A stretch of DNA of 64,000 nucleotides from Methanoculleus chikugoensis (lineage in GTDB: Archaea > Halobacteriota > Methanomicrobia > Methanomicrobiales > Methanoculleaceae): contig NZ_FMID01000049.1 of the NCBI RefSeq assembly GCF_900095385.1, forward strand, positions 17,831 through 81,830, given 5' to 3'. The notes below the pieces were generated by a model that saw only the letters and a list, made by a program, of their open reading frames with translations, had not been told where the DNA came from and searched no databases. Position numbers and translations under genes: made by a program. Below, in pieces: positions 52,690 to 62,783 of the stretch. Position 1 is the first letter of the stretch. The number at the start of each line of letters is the position of its first letter.

Positions 52690-53859
52690 ATGGCACTGTT
52701 TCCAAAGTATTCCAAAACGCGGGAAGGCCAGAACGTCGTCATGGAGCAGAGGCTCCTGAAGGCGGTCAACAACCTGATCCTGAACGCCGAGACCTGTACG
52801 GGCTGCGGCATCTGTGTCGATGCCTGTCCCGAAGAGGCGATCGTGCTCGGACCCGTCGGTGCAACACGCCGCGGGGCCATCGACTACGCCGAACCCGTCG
52901 ACGTCAACCCCGAGAAGTGTTCGTACTGCGGCGTCTGCGTCATCATGTGCCCCTTCAACGCGATGACACTCAAGGTCGACGGCGAGGAGCGCCTCCCGAT
53001 CCTTGAGCAGGAGGGATTCCCCACCTACGACATGGTCACCGTAATCGACGAAGAGAAGTGCGACCGGTGCACCATCTGTGAGGAGGTCTGCCCGAGAGAC
53101 GCCATCAACCGCGACGTCCCCGCATTCGAGGGCGGCGACGAGGCCGGCAGGCCGCGCCAGACCGCACTGCAGACCAAGACGACGTTCACCGTCGACACCG
53201 AGAAGTGCGACGTCTGCGGTATCTGCGGCGAACTCTGCCCGAGCATCACCGTCGTTCGCAAACCCGCGAACCCCGAGACCGGCAAGGTCGAAGGCGATGT
53301 CCAGTGGGAGGAGAGCACCTGCGACGGCTGCACGATCTGTGTCGAGGCCTGTCCCCAGGATGCAATCACCCTCGAACGCGAGATCATCGGCACCAGGCTG
53401 CCCGGCAAGGTCGAGATCGAGCAGGACAACTGCTGCACCTGCACGTGGTGCGTCCAGTCCTGCCCGGAGGAGGCAATCACCGTCGAGAAGATCTTCGAGG
53501 GAGAGATCGAGATCAACCCCGAGAAGTGTCCCGGCGGCTGCTCGACCTGTGTCGAGGTCTGCCCCTGCAACGCGCTCTACCTGCCGACCCCTCTCCCTGC
53601 AAAGGAGATGAAGGGTCAGATTGAGCCGAACATCGCCATCAACAAGGACTTCTGTATCTTCTGCGGCGCCTGCGTCAACGCCTGCCCGAGCGAAGATGCG
53701 ATTGTTCTCCGGCGGACTGCTATCAGGATGCAGGACAAGGATACGGACCTCTTTAAGAGCATCAAGGAGAAGCTGCTCACCACACGGACATCGAAGGTGA
53801 AGGAGACCACTCCCGGAGAGGTCGAGATCAAGCATCTGGGAAAACCGGAAGAGGCGTGA
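52690..53859 (+). CDS. fwdF: polyferredoxin subunit of formylmethanofuran dehydrogenase
   Basis: 389 residues. Eight [4Fe-4S] motifs can be counted (CTGCGICVDACP, CSYCGVCVIMCP, CDRCTICEEVCP, CDVCGICGELCP, CDGCTICVEACP, CCTCTWCVQSCP, CSTCVEVCP-type, CIFCGACVNACP). As in FwdF, it forms the electron wire along the Fwd complex toward HdrABC. Each cluster unit is about 45 residues. Confidence 0.9.
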   Translation: MALFPKYSKTREGQNVVMEQRLLKAVNNLILNAETCTGCGICVDACPEEAIVLGPVGATRRGAIDYAEPVDVNPEKCSYCGVCVIMCPFNAMTLKVDGEERLPILEQEGFPTYDMVTVIDEEKCDRCTICEEVCPRDAINRDVPAFEGGDEAGRPRQTALQTKTTFTVDTEKCDVCGICGELCPSITVVRKPANPETGKVEGDVQWEESTCDGCTICVEACPQDAITLEREIIGTRLPGKVEIEQDNCCTCTWCVQSCPEEAITVEKIFEGEIEINPEKCPGGCSTCVEVCPCNALYLPTPLPAKEMKGQIEPNIAINKDFCIFCGACVNACPSEDAIVLRRTAIRMQDKDTDLFKSIKEKLLTTRTSKVKETTPGEVEIKHLGKPEEA

Positions 53860-53869
53860 GGGATAGTCA

Positions 53870-54451
53870 ATGGCAGTAAAGAAAGACTACAAGGACCAGA
53901 AACTCGCTGAGAAACTCCGGGACAGGAAGTACTACATTCCTGACAGCAACCCCGAGTTCATCAAGGATGTGGAGAAGATCGGGCAGACGGCCGCCCACAT
54001 GTGCTACCAGTGCGGCACCTGCACCGGTTCGTGCCCCTCGGCACCCCGGAGTTCGTACCGTATCCGGCTGTTCATGCGCAAGGCAATCCTCGGTCTCGAG
54101 GAAGAGGCCCTCACCGACCCGGACCTCTGGCTCTGCACCACCTGTTACAGCTGCACCGACCGGTGCCCCCGCGACCTCGCGCCGACCGACGCAATCATGG
54201 CGATGAGGAACCTCGCGTTCAAGCGGGACATCGTTCCGCGCAACTTCCTCCAGACCGTCCAGCTGATCTACAAGAGCGGGCACGGCGTCCCGAACAACGA
54301 CGCAAACCGTGCAGCCAGGAAGAAGCTCGGACTCGAGGAGGAGCCTGAGACGACGCACAAGTACCCCGAGTACCTGCCCGGCATCAGGAAGATCATCGAC
54401 CACTACAAACTGAAAGAGAACGCGGACAGGATTCTCGCGGAGGGAGAGTGA
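53870..54451 (+). CDS. hdrC: heterodisulfide reductase subunit C
   Basis: 193 residues. Two Fe4S4 motifs, CYQCGTCTGSCP and CTTCYSCTDRCP. HdrC passes electrons from HdrA to HdrB. Next to fwdF, with hdrB starting 4 bases after its stop. Confidence 0.94.
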   Translation: MAVKKDYKDQKLAEKLRDRKYYIPDSNPEFIKDVEKIGQTAAHMCYQCGTCTGSCPSAPRSSYRIRLFMRKAILGLEEEALTDPDLWLCTTCYSCTDRCPRDLAPTDAIMAMRNLAFKRDIVPRNFLQTVQLIYKSGHGVPNNDANRAARKKLGLEEEPETTHKYPEYLPGIRKIIDHYKLKENADRILAEGE

Positions 54452-54455
54452 AACC

Positions 54456-55358
54456 ATGAGCGGAAATAATCACCAGTACGCATTCTTCCTCGGGTGCATC
54501 GCCCCGAACCGGTACCCCGGCATCGAGGCTGCGGCCATTCAGACCAGCAAGAACGTCGGCATCGACCTTCTGCCCCTGAAGGGTGCAAGCTGCTGCCCGG
54601 CACCGGGTGCGTTCGGTTCGATCGACCTGAACGTCTGGTACGCGATGGCGGCCAGAAACGTCGTGCTCGCCGAGCAGATGAAGATGGATATCGCCCTGGT
54701 CTGCAACGGGTGCTACAAGTCGATCTGGGAAGTCAACCACAAACTGAAGCACAACGACGAACTCCGCGACGGAGTCAACGAGGTGCTCAAAGAGATCGAC
54801 ATGGAGTTCAAGGGAACCGTCGACGTCTGGCACCTCGCCGAACTCTACTACGACCCCAAGGTCGTGGGCGTCAAGAAGATTGCAGACAGCGTCAGGCGCC
54901 CTCTGACCGGCGCGAAGGTCGCCGTCCACTACGGGTGCCACCTGATGAAGCCCGGCAAGGAGCGGCACTTCGGCGACACCGAGAACCCGATGTGGATGGA
55001 AGAACTCGTCGCCGCGCTCGGAGCCGAACCGGTCCAGTACCGCAATAAGATGCAGTGCTGCGGTGCCGGCGGCGGTGTCCGTGGATACGACCTGACACAC
55101 GCTCTCGACATCACGAACGAAAAACTGATCAACCTGCAGGAAGTAGGCGCGGATGCGCTGACCGAGGTCTGTCCGTTCTGCCAGCTCCAGTACGACAGAG
55201 GACAGGTCGAGATCAAGGACAAGTTCGGCATCGAGTGGGGGCTCCCCGTCCTGCACTACAACGAACTCCTGGGACTTGCTCAGGGCATGAGCCCGGACGA
55301 GCTTGCACTCGACCTTCATGCCGTCGATGTTGAGCCGTTCCTGAAGAAGATCCTCTGA
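54456..55358 (+). CDS. hdrB: heterodisulfide reductase subunit B
   Basis: 300 residues. Two CCG-domain cysteine-rich modules: the first around GASCCPAPGAFGSID with CNGCYKSIW, the second around HYGCHLMKPGKERH and MQCCGAGGGVRGYD with CPFCQLQYD. These bind the unusual noncubane Fe4S4 clusters that split CoM-S-S-CoB. Catalytic subunit of the cytoplasmic HdrABC. Confidence 0.95.
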   Translation: MSGNNHQYAFFLGCIAPNRYPGIEAAAIQTSKNVGIDLLPLKGASCCPAPGAFGSIDLNVWYAMAARNVVLAEQMKMDIALVCNGCYKSIWEVNHKLKHNDELRDGVNEVLKEIDMEFKGTVDVWHLAELYYDPKVVGVKKIADSVRRPLTGAKVAVHYGCHLMKPGKERHFGDTENPMWMEELVAALGAEPVQYRNKMQCCGAGGGVRGYDLTHALDITNEKLINLQEVGADALTEVCPFCQLQYDRGQVEIKDKFGIEWGLPVLHYNELLGLAQGMSPDELALDLHAVDVEPFLKKIL

Positions 55359-55369
55359 GGTGCAAATAC

Positions 55370-57388
55370 ATGGCAGAAGTCAAGAATAAAGAGGCAAGGA
55401 TTGGCGTTTTTCTGTGCCACTGCGGTACCAATATTGCAGGTACCATTGACATCGAGGCAGTAAAGGAATACGCCAAGACAATCCCGAACGTCGTCGTCGC
55501 TGACAACTACGCGTATATGTGCTCGACCCCCGGGCAGAACAAGATCGCAGATGCCATCAAGGAGCAGAACCTGACCGGAGTCGTCGTCGCGGCCTGTACG
55601 CCCCGTCTGCACGAGCCCACGTTCCGTAACGCAACCGCGGCGGGCGGCCTGAACCCCTTCCGGTTCGAGATGGCGAACATCCGCGACCAGAACTCGTGGG
55701 TGCACATGCACCAGCCCGAGGAAGCTACCGAGAAGGCGAAGGATGCAGTCAGGATCGCCGTAGCAAAGGCGTCCCTGCTCGAAGACCTCGTCCCGAAGAG
55801 CGTCCCCGTCGAGAAGACTGCGATGGTCGTCGGCGGCGGTGTCGGCGGCATGCAGGCAGCGCTCGACCTTGCGAACGCAGGCATCAAGACCTACCTCGTT
55901 GAGAAGAGCCCGACGATCGGCGGCAGGATGTCCCAGCTCGACAAGACCTTCCCGACGCTGGACTGCTCGCAGTGTATCCTTACCCCGAAGATGGTGGATG
56001 TTTACCGCAACGAGAACATCGAACTCCTCACCTACACCGAGGTCGAGGCGGTCGAGGGATACATCGGCAACTTCGACGTGACCCTCCGGAAGAAGGCACG
56101 CGGTGTCCTCACCCCGGCAGAGGCGGAAGCCCGCGGCATCGTCGGCGGCGGCTGTACCGGCTGCGGCGACTGTGCCGAAGTCTGTCCGGTCATCAAGCCG
56201 AACCCCTTCGAGCTCGGCATGGCGCCGAGAAAGGCGATCTATATCTACCACCCGCAGGTCTCCCCGCTGATCTACACCGTCGACTTCGACGCCTGCGTCA
56301 AGTGCGGTCTCTGCGTCGAGTCGTGCGGCGACAAGAAGGCGGTCGACCTCGATGCGAAGGACGAACTCATAACCGTCAAGGTCGGCACCGCCATCCTCGC
56401 CCTGGGATACGACATCTACCCCATCGAGAAGAAGTTCGAGTGGGGCTACAAGAACTACGACAACGTCATCACGTCGCTCGAGTTCGAGCGGCTGATCTGT
56501 GCGTCCGGACCGACCGGCGGTCACCTCATCCGCCCGAGCGACGGCGAGACCCCGAAGAAGATCGCGTTCGTCCTCTGTGCAGGCTCCCGTGACAACACGG
56601 ATACCGGCAAGCCGTACTGCTCGCGGTTCTGCTGCATGTACTCGCTCAAACACGCCCACCAGATCATCGAGAAGATCCCCGGCGCGGTGCCCTACATCTT
56701 CTACATGGACATCCGGTCCTTTGGCAAGATGTACGAGGAGTTCTACTACCGTATCCAGAACGAGGGTGCGAAGTTCATCCGCGGCAGGGTGGCAAACATC
56801 ACCGAAGACCCGGTGACCAAGAACCTTCACGTCAACGCGGAGGACACGCTCCTCGGCCGGCCGATCGACATGGAAGTCGACATGGTCGTGCTCGCGGCAG
56901 CCATCCAGCCCTCGGCCGAGACCGAGAAGACCCGCAGGCTCTTCGGTGTCTCCTGCTCGCAGGACGGCTGGCTCCTTGAGGCTCACCCGAAGCTGAACCC
57001 GTGCGGAACCACCACGGCCGGCGTCTACCTCGCCGGTGTCTGCCAGGGACCGAAGGATATCCCTGACACGGTCGCCCAGGCTGAGGGTGCGGCATCCGCG
57101 GCATCGATCCCGATTCACCGGGGTGAGGTGGAGCTCGAGCCCTACTTCGCCCAGTGTCTTGAGGACAAGTGCGCCGGATGCGGACTGTGTGTCAACCAGT
57201 GCCCCTACCAGGCGCTCTCGCTCGTCGAGAAGGACGGACGCACAGTCATGCAGGTCACCGAGGCCAAATGCAAGGGCTGCGGCACCTGCGGCGGGTTCTG
57301 CCCCGGCGGTGCAATCTGGATGCAGCACTTTGCAAGCCCACAGATCGTCGCACAGATCGACGCATTCCTCCTCGGAGGTGAACAGTAA
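55370..57388 (+). CDS. hdrA: heterodisulfide reductase subunit A (bifurcating flavoprotein)
   Basis: 672 residues. FAD site VVGGGVGGMQAALDLANAG, then LDCSQCILTPKM, ferredoxin-type motifs CTGCGDCAEVCP and CVKCGLCVESC in the middle, a Rossmann-like half, and two C-terminal [4Fe-4S] motifs (CAGCGLCVNQCP and CKGCGTCGGFCP). The flavin bifurcates electrons between ferredoxin and heterodisulfide reduction. Central subunit of HdrABC, tightly spaced after hdrB. Confidence 0.95.
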   Translation: MAEVKNKEARIGVFLCHCGTNIAGTIDIEAVKEYAKTIPNVVVADNYAYMCSTPGQNKIADAIKEQNLTGVVVAACTPRLHEPTFRNATAAGGLNPFRFEMANIRDQNSWVHMHQPEEATEKAKDAVRIAVAKASLLEDLVPKSVPVEKTAMVVGGGVGGMQAALDLANAGIKTYLVEKSPTIGGRMSQLDKTFPTLDCSQCILTPKMVDVYRNENIELLTYTEVEAVEGYIGNFDVTLRKKARGVLTPAEAEARGIVGGGCTGCGDCAEVCPVIKPNPFELGMAPRKAIYIYHPQVSPLIYTVDFDACVKCGLCVESCGDKKAVDLDAKDELITVKVGTAILALGYDIYPIEKKFEWGYKNYDNVITSLEFERLICASGPTGGHLIRPSDGETPKKIAFVLCAGSRDNTDTGKPYCSRFCCMYSLKHAHQIIEKIPGAVPYIFYMDIRSFGKMYEEFYYRIQNEGAKFIRGRVANITEDPVTKNLHVNAEDTLLGRPIDMEVDMVVLAAAIQPSAETEKTRRLFGVSCSQDGWLLEAHPKLNPCGTTTAGVYLAGVCQGPKDIPDTVAQAEGAASAASIPIHRGEVELEPYFAQCLEDKCAGCGLCVNQCPYQALSLVEKDGRTVMQVTEAKCKGCGTCGGFCPGGAIWMQHFASPQIVAQIDAFLLGGEQ

Positions 57389-57814
57389 ATGGCAGACGAA
57401 AACTGGAAACCCAAGATCATCGCCATCATCTGCAACTGGTGTTCCTACGCCGGTGCAGATCTTGCAGGCGGCGCCCGTATTCAGTACCCGCCCGACATCC
57501 GTGCCATCCGCGTGATGTGCACGGGTCGGATCGACCCCCTCTTCATCCTGAAAGCATTCCAGGACGGGGCGGACGGCGTGCTGGTCTCCGGGTGCCACTT
57601 CGGCGACTGCCACTACCTTGAGGGCAACTACAAGGCAGCCAAGAGGATGTTCCTCTTGAAGAGTGTCCTCAAGAACATCGGTCTTGACGACAAGCGTCTC
57701 AGGATGACCTTCGTCTCTGCATCAGAGGGTGCAAAGTGGGGAACGGTCATGACGGACGTCGTCAAGACCATCAACGAGCTCGGTCCGAGCCCGCTCAAAG
57801 AGTTTGCCAGATAA
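57389..57814 (+). CDS. mvhD: MvhD/FlpD-type electron-transfer subunit
   Basis: 141 residues. [2Fe-2S]-protein motifs CNWCSYAGADLAG and CHFGDCHY, as in MvhD/FlpD. Links HdrA to a hydrogenase (MvhAG) or formate dehydrogenase. No such hydrogenase or formate dehydrogenase gene lies in this window, so the upstream electron donor is encoded elsewhere. Starts at the base after the hdrA stop codon. Confidence 0.92.
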   Translation: MADENWKPKIIAIICNWCSYAGADLAGGARIQYPPDIRAIRVMCTGRIDPLFILKAFQDGADGVLVSGCHFGDCHYLEGNYKAAKRMFLLKSVLKNIGLDDKRLRMTFVSASEGAKWGTVMTDVVKTINELGPSPLKEFAR

Positions 57815-57856
57815 TAATATAATAATCCAATAATAACAGACAGGGGATAAATAACA

Positions 57857-58258
57857 ATGGCAATCAGAGTGAATTTGATTACGGGTCGTACCATCCAGCA
57901 GGGGGTGTCCATGGAGGCGGGGAAGGAAAAACCCGCCTACACCACCGCCTGCGGGATCATCGAACTCGACCCGGCGGACTTTAAAAAGCTGGGAGCTTTC
58001 CGCAACACGAACGTACGCGTCACAAGCAAGTACGGCAGTGTCATCGTCAAGGCGGTCGAGGCGACCCAGGGCCCTCATCCGGGTGTAGCATACATCCCGA
58101 TGGGGCCGTGGGCAAACATGGTGGTCAATCCGAACACCTACTCCACCGGCATGCCAACGTTTAAGGGTACGCCTGTTGAGGTGGAGGTCGCCAAGAACGA
58201 ACCCGTCCTCAGCTCGCTGGAACTGGTGCGCAAGGGGTGCAGGGGTGAACTAGCATGA
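57857..58258 (+). CDS. fwdD: formylmethanofuran dehydrogenase subunit D
   Basis: 133 residues. Molybdopterin-dinucleotide-binding fold: MAIRVNLITGRTIQQGVSMEAGKE and GVAYIPMGPWANMVVNPNT. Holds the cofactor together with FwdB. Its stop overlaps the fwdB start. Confidence 0.9.
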   Translation: MAIRVNLITGRTIQQGVSMEAGKEKPAYTTACGIIELDPADFKKLGAFRNTNVRVTSKYGSVIVKAVEATQGPHPGVAYIPMGPWANMVVNPNTYSTGMPTFKGTPVEVEVAKNEPVLSSLELVRKGCRGELA

Positions 58259-59568
58259 CCAAGACTGTAACCGACGTTATCTGCCCGTTCTGCGGGACGC
58301 TCTGCGACGACCTTGAGGTCGTCGTCAGCAACGATGGACAAGAACTCCTCGAGGTCTACAACGCCTGCGCCATCGGTGCCGAGAAGTTCCTCCACTCCCA
58401 GGCCAAGGACCGTATCACCCGTCCCCGCATGCGCCAGGAGGACGGGTCCTGGAAAGAGATCTCTTACGACGACGCGATCGAGTATACCGCCCGGATGCTC
58501 ACCGATGCAAAGAAGCCGCTGATGTACGGCTGGAGCTCCACGAACTGTGAAGCCCAGGCCGTGGGCTCAGAGATCGGCGAGCTTGTCGGAGCGGTCATGG
58601 ACAACACGGCGACCGTCTGCCATGGCACGTCGCTTATCGCGGTTCAGGATATCGGCATTCCGAGCTGCACGCTCGGTGAGGTCAAGAACCGTGCCGACCG
58701 GATCCTCTTCTGGGGATGCAACCCGGCACACGCCCACCCGCGGCACATGTCCCGCTACTCGATCTTTCCCCGCGGATTCTTCACCGGCAAGGGCCATACC
58801 GGCCGGAAGGTGATCGTCGTCGACCCGCGGCCCACCGACACCGCAAGCGTGGCGGACGTCCACCTGCAGGTCGAGCAGGGGCGCGACTACGAACTCCTCA
58901 ACGCATTCCGCGTGGCGTTCAAGGGCGAGCAACTCCCCGACGTCGTCGCCGGCATCCCGAAAGAGAAGATCTACGAGGCCGCCGAGACGCTCAAGAGCGG
59001 CCGGTTCGTGATCATCTTCTTCGGCATGGGTGTGACCCAGTCGCTCGGGAAGAACCACAACATCGACGAGGCCATCGCGGTCACCCGTGACTTAAACGAG
59101 TACACGAAAGCGGCCATTATGCCGATGCGCGGGCACTACAACGTCACCGGCTCCGGCCAGGTCTGGGGCTGGCTCTTCGGGTTCCCCTATGCGGTGGACC
59201 TCTCCCGCGGATTCGCCCGCTACAACCCCGGCGAGACGACCTCCAACGACCTGCTCCGCAGGGACGAGGTGGACGCCGTCTTCGTCCTCGGCAGCGACCC
59301 CGGCGCGCACTTCCCGTTCAGCTCGGTCAAGAAGATCTACGACCGCCCGTCGGTCGCGATCGACCCGCACGAGACCCCGACCACCGAGGTCTGCAGGGTC
59401 CACGTCCCGGTCGCCTTCGTCGGCGTCGAGGTGGGCGGGTGCGCATACCGGATGGACAACGTGCCGATTGAGACCAGGAAGGTTGTCGAACCTCCCGAGG
59501 GCATGATGACCGATGAAGAGTTCCTGAAACACGTCCTTGCGCGTGTCAAGGAGATCCAGGGGGAGTAA
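58255..59568 (+). CDS. fwdB: formylmethanofuran dehydrogenase subunit B (tungsten/molybdenum catalytic subunit)
   Basis: 437 residues. N-terminal Fe4S4 motif CPFCGTLCDDLE, then the pterin-binding core with the likely metal ligand Cys in TATVCHGTSLIAVQDIG, then GGCAYRMDNVPIETRKVV. The ligand is Cys, not selenocysteine. FwdB reduces CO2 to formate, which FwdA then joins to methanofuran. The next gene, fwdA, starts four bases later and is truncated. Confidence 0.94.
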   Translation: MTKTVTDVICPFCGTLCDDLEVVVSNDGQELLEVYNACAIGAEKFLHSQAKDRITRPRMRQEDGSWKEISYDDAIEYTARMLTDAKKPLMYGWSSTNCEAQAVGSEIGELVGAVMDNTATVCHGTSLIAVQDIGIPSCTLGEVKNRADRILFWGCNPAHAHPRHMSRYSIFPRGFFTGKGHTGRKVIVVDPRPTDTASVADVHLQVEQGRDYELLNAFRVAFKGEQLPDVVAGIPKEKIYEAAETLKSGRFVIIFFGMGVTQSLGKNHNIDEAIAVTRDLNEYTKAAIMPMRGHYNVTGSGQVWGWLFGFPYAVDLSRGFARYNPGETTSNDLLRRDEVDAVFVLGSDPGAHFPFSSVKKIYDRPSVAIDPHETPTTEVCRVHVPVAFVGVEVGGCAYRMDNVPIETRKVVEPPEGMMTDEEFLKHVLARVKEIQGE

Positions 59569-59571
59569 GCG

Positions 59572-60534
59572 ATGGCAGAGTATCTTATCAAGAACGGGTT
59601 CGTTTTCGACCCGGTTCTGGGGATCAAGGGCGACAGGGTCGATGTCGCCATCAAGGACGGCAAGATCGTCGAGACGACGGCTCTCAGCAGCCCGAAGGTC
59701 ATCGATGCCGCCGGTAAGACCGTTATGGCCGGCGGTGTCGATATCCACGCCCATGTTGCCGGCCCGAAGGTCAACATAGGCCGCAACTTCCGCCCCGAAG
59801 ACAAACTCTTCGGCTACAAGGCAAGAAGCGGTATCGAGCGGATGCAGGGCGGGTTCTCGGTCCCGACAACGATCCGGACCGGGTACAACTACGCACGCAT
59901 GGGGTACACGACCGTGATGGAAGCGGCCATGCCGCCGCTCTACGCCCGGCACACCCACGAAGAGATGCGGGACACCCCGATCCTCGACCAGGGTGCCTAC
60001 CCGGTCTTCGGGAACAACTGGTTCGTGCTCGAGTACCTGAAGAACCACGAGATCGAGAACGCCGCCGCCTACATCGCCTGGCTGCTTCGCGCCACGAAGG
60101 GTTACGCCGTCAAGGTCGTCAACCCCGGCGGCACGGAAGCCTGGGCCTGGGGCCTGAACTGCGAGAACGTTCACGACCCGGTTCCCTACTTCGACATCAC
60201 CCCGGCCCAGATCATCAAGGGTCTCATCGAGGCGAACGAGTACCTGGGTCTCCCGCACTCGATGCACATGCACGCGAACAACCTCGGGAACCCCGGCAAC
60301 TACACGACGACGCTCGACTCGTTCAAGCTCTCCGAGGGGATCAAGCCGAACAGCAAGTTCGGCCGCGACCAGGTGATGCACCACACTCACGTCCAGTTCC
60401 ACTCCTACGGAGGCGACTCCTGGGCGAACGTGGAGTCGAAGGCGAAGGAGATCATGGACTACGTGAACTCGCACGACAACATCACCATCGATATGGGTCA
60501 GGTGACGCTCGACGAGACCACGACGATGACCGCT
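59572..60534 (+). pseudogene. fwdA: formylmethanofuran dehydrogenase subunit A, truncated
   Basis: The first 321 residues are an intact FwdA: the zinc ligands HAHVAG (His59, His61), the carboxylated Lys region GYAVKVVNPGG (Lys181), HSMHMHANNLG and the HHTHVQFHSYGG segment. After the codon ending at 60534 (TMTA) the homology stops and a membrane-protein sequence begins in a different frame. Normal FwdA is about 570 residues; the missing part carries the catalytic Asp of the amidohydrolase. The FwdA frame stays open to 62064 but encodes only an Arg/Pro-rich shadow. FwdC, which usually follows, is absent. A CTCGAG hexamer lies exactly at the joint (60533-60538). Confidence 0.85.
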
Positions 60535-62224
60535 CGAGGTGCGCTGGATCAACCCGACCATCTCCTACGCCGAGAAGTTCATGGACCACGCGATCCTCGC
60601 CTCGATCATGCGGGTGCCCGCCGTCCCGCCGCTCGATCCCTGGTACGCCGGGGGGACGCTGGACGTCTACTACTACCTCGGCTACTGGACGGGCGGGGCG
60701 CTCGGGCTTGTATCCGGCGTGCCTTCGACGGTCGCCTTCAACCTCGCGCTCCCGACGGTGCTCGGTCTTGCCGTCGTTGCGCTCTACGCTCTCGGGTACC
60801 TCCTCCTCGACCGCCACCGGTGGCTCCCGGTGGTTGCGCTCTTCCTCCCGAACCCCTCAGCCTTCTATCACATCCTCATCGGGGACGCCTGGTTCGATGT
60901 CCTCTGGGGGAGTACCCGGACGATCGAGAACACCATCAACGAGTATCCCCTCTTCTCGATGCTCTGGGGCGACGTGCACCCGCACGTCATGAGTTTCTTC
61001 AACCAGGGGTTCCTGCTCTTTCTCCTGGTCTTCGCCTACCTGCGGTGGGGAGAACTCTCCATGCGGGGGAGGGCAATCCTCTGCGGGCTTGCCGCCCTCT
61101 CCCTCGGGTCGATGCCCGGGTTCAACTCCTGGGACGTGCTGGTCTACGCCCCGGTCACGCTGGTATTCGGCCTCCTGATATGGCGGCGCTACGGGAACCT
61201 TCGGCCGGACAGCCGGAAGTCCTGGATGGTGCTTGCAACGGTGCCGCCGTTCGCGATATTGACGTATCTTCCATTCTACCTGCAGCTCAACAGCCCCGGC
61301 GTCGCGGGAGTCGCAATCGTCCCCACGCCCTCCGCACCGGCGGAGTTTCTCCTGGTTCACGGGTTCTTCCTCGCGGTGCTGATCGCCTACTGCGCCCCGG
61401 ATATCCGGAAGCGCCCCTACCTCCTCATCGCCGCGGTGCCGTTCGTGCTCGCGGGCTACCCGGCCGCGGCCATCGCCGCCGTCCCGCTGGTCTACCTCGC
61501 CGCCCGCCGCCGTTTTACGGCAGTCGAAACGCTTGCGATGCTCGGGCTTGCGATCGTCCTCGTCACCGAGCTCATCTACCTCGTGGACAACATGGGAGAG
61601 ACCTACTTCCGGATGAACACGGTCTTCAAGTTCTACCTTCCCGCGTGGTTCCTGATGGGGACGGCGAGCCTCGTGGTCCTCGGGGAGTGGCTCCGGGGCA
61701 CCGGGATCGACCGGCGGATCCCGGAGAGGATGGAGAAGGCGCTCCCGGTGCTGGCCGCGGTGCTGCTCCTCATCGCACCCTTCGCGATCAACGTCGACTT
61801 CGGCTACGGGAGCCACACCCTCGACGGAGCGGCATACCTCGAAGGCTCGAACCTCTCCGATGCGGCGGCGATCGCGTTCCTCCGGACTCTCCCCGGCGAC
61901 CACGTCATCGTCGAGGCGGAGGGCGGCGACTACACCTACTACTCGCGGGTTTCGTCGTTCACCGGGATCCCGGCCGTCATCGGGATGCCCTTCCACGAGT
62001 ACATGTGGCGGGGCGACGAAGGCCGCATCAGCGAGCGGAGCGCCGATGTGCGGACGATCTATGAGCAGCCCACCCGGACCGTCGACCTTGCGCGGGCATA
62101 CAACGCCACCCTGCTCTACGTGGGTGCGGCAGAGCGCGAGCGCTACACCGTCTCGATCCCGACGGATGCGCTCGAACTCATCTATGACGCACAAGGAGTC
62201 CAGATCTACCGGATCCCTGCATAA
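60533..62224 (+). pseudogene. DUF2298-type multipass membrane protein lacking its N-terminus
   Basis: About 560 residues in the frame ending at 62224. It opens mid-domain with VRWINPTISYAEKFMDHAIL and DPWYAGGTLDVYYYLGYW, typical of the middle of DUF2298 (archaeal YYY-membrane) proteins, so its normal N-terminal half is missing. Many membrane segments follow, then NMGETYFRMNTVFKFYLPAW, again typical, and a C-terminal soluble domain. It begins right at the truncated fwdA. A GTG at 60539 could start a short version, but no ribosome site is obvious. Unknown role, perhaps in surface glycan assembly. Confidence 0.75.
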
Positions 62225-62363
62225 ACCGCCCGCGACGACGTCCATGCGGGCCGGCGCGAAAACAGCGGAACCCTGCCCCCGAAAAGGGGGTAGAATGACA
62301 AACCTTTATCACTCCTCTTATTGACATAATACAGCGCATTCGATCAGCTACGCTACTGATGAA

Positions 62364-62406
62364 TGATGACGGAGCAGCAGAGGGCTGCACCCGAACGAGG
62401 TGAGTT
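62364..62406 (+). promoter_or_regulatory. leader of the L7Ae operon with a TGATGA-flanked hairpin
   Basis: TGATGA at 62364-62369 directly precedes a hairpin in which CGG and GCAGC (62370-62379) pair with GCTGC and CCG (62384-62393). The ATG of the L7Ae gene follows at 62407. The upstream promoter carries CTTTATCAC around 62306-62313. L7Ae-type proteins bind kink-turns, so an autoregulatory leader is possible but unproven. Confidence 0.25.
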
Positions 62407-62775
62407 ATGGCAAAGGCATACGTAAAATTCGAGATTCCGGAAGAGATCCAGAATAAGGCCCTTGAAGCCCTTGAGATCGCAAGGGACACCGGTAAGGTGA
62501 AGAAGGGGTCCAACGAGGCAACAAAAGCAGTCGAGCGGAACATTGCCCAGCTGGTTCTCATTGGTTCGGACGTTGAGCCAGAAGAAATTGTGATGCATCT
62601 GCCGCTGCTCTGCGAGGAGAAGCAGATCCCGTTCGTCTACATCTCCAAGCAGAACGACATCGGCTCCGCAAGCGGCCTCGAGGTCGGTTCGGCAGCCGCC
62701 GCGATCGTCAAGTCCGGCAAGGCAAAGGACCTCGTCGAAGAGATCGCGAAGCAGATTGCTGCACTGAGAGAGTGA
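62407..62775 (+). CDS. rpl7ae: ribosomal protein L7Ae (kink-turn-binding protein)
   Basis: 122 residues: [42 protein letters not shown]. It binds kink-turns in rRNA, C/D and H/ACA RNAs and RNase P. First gene of the L7Ae-S28e-L24e-ndk operon, a classic archaeal order. Confidence 0.96.
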   Translation: MAKAYVKFEIPEEIQNKALEALEIARDTGKVKKGSNEATKAVERNIAQLVLIGSDVEPEEIVMHLPLLCEEKQIPFVYISKQNDIGSASGLEVGSAAAAIVKSGKAKDLVEEIAKQIAALRE

Positions 62776-62783
62776 GGTAGATT

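Noticed and set aside
55316..57613. 765-codon minus-strand reading frame over hdrA and mvhD
   Set aside because: It is the antisense shadow of strongly conserved plus-strand genes; no protein motif appears in it.
60535..62064. Continuation of the fwdA frame as a real fusion protein
   Set aside because: After the joint this frame is an Arg/Pro-rich shadow; the sensible sequence is in another frame.
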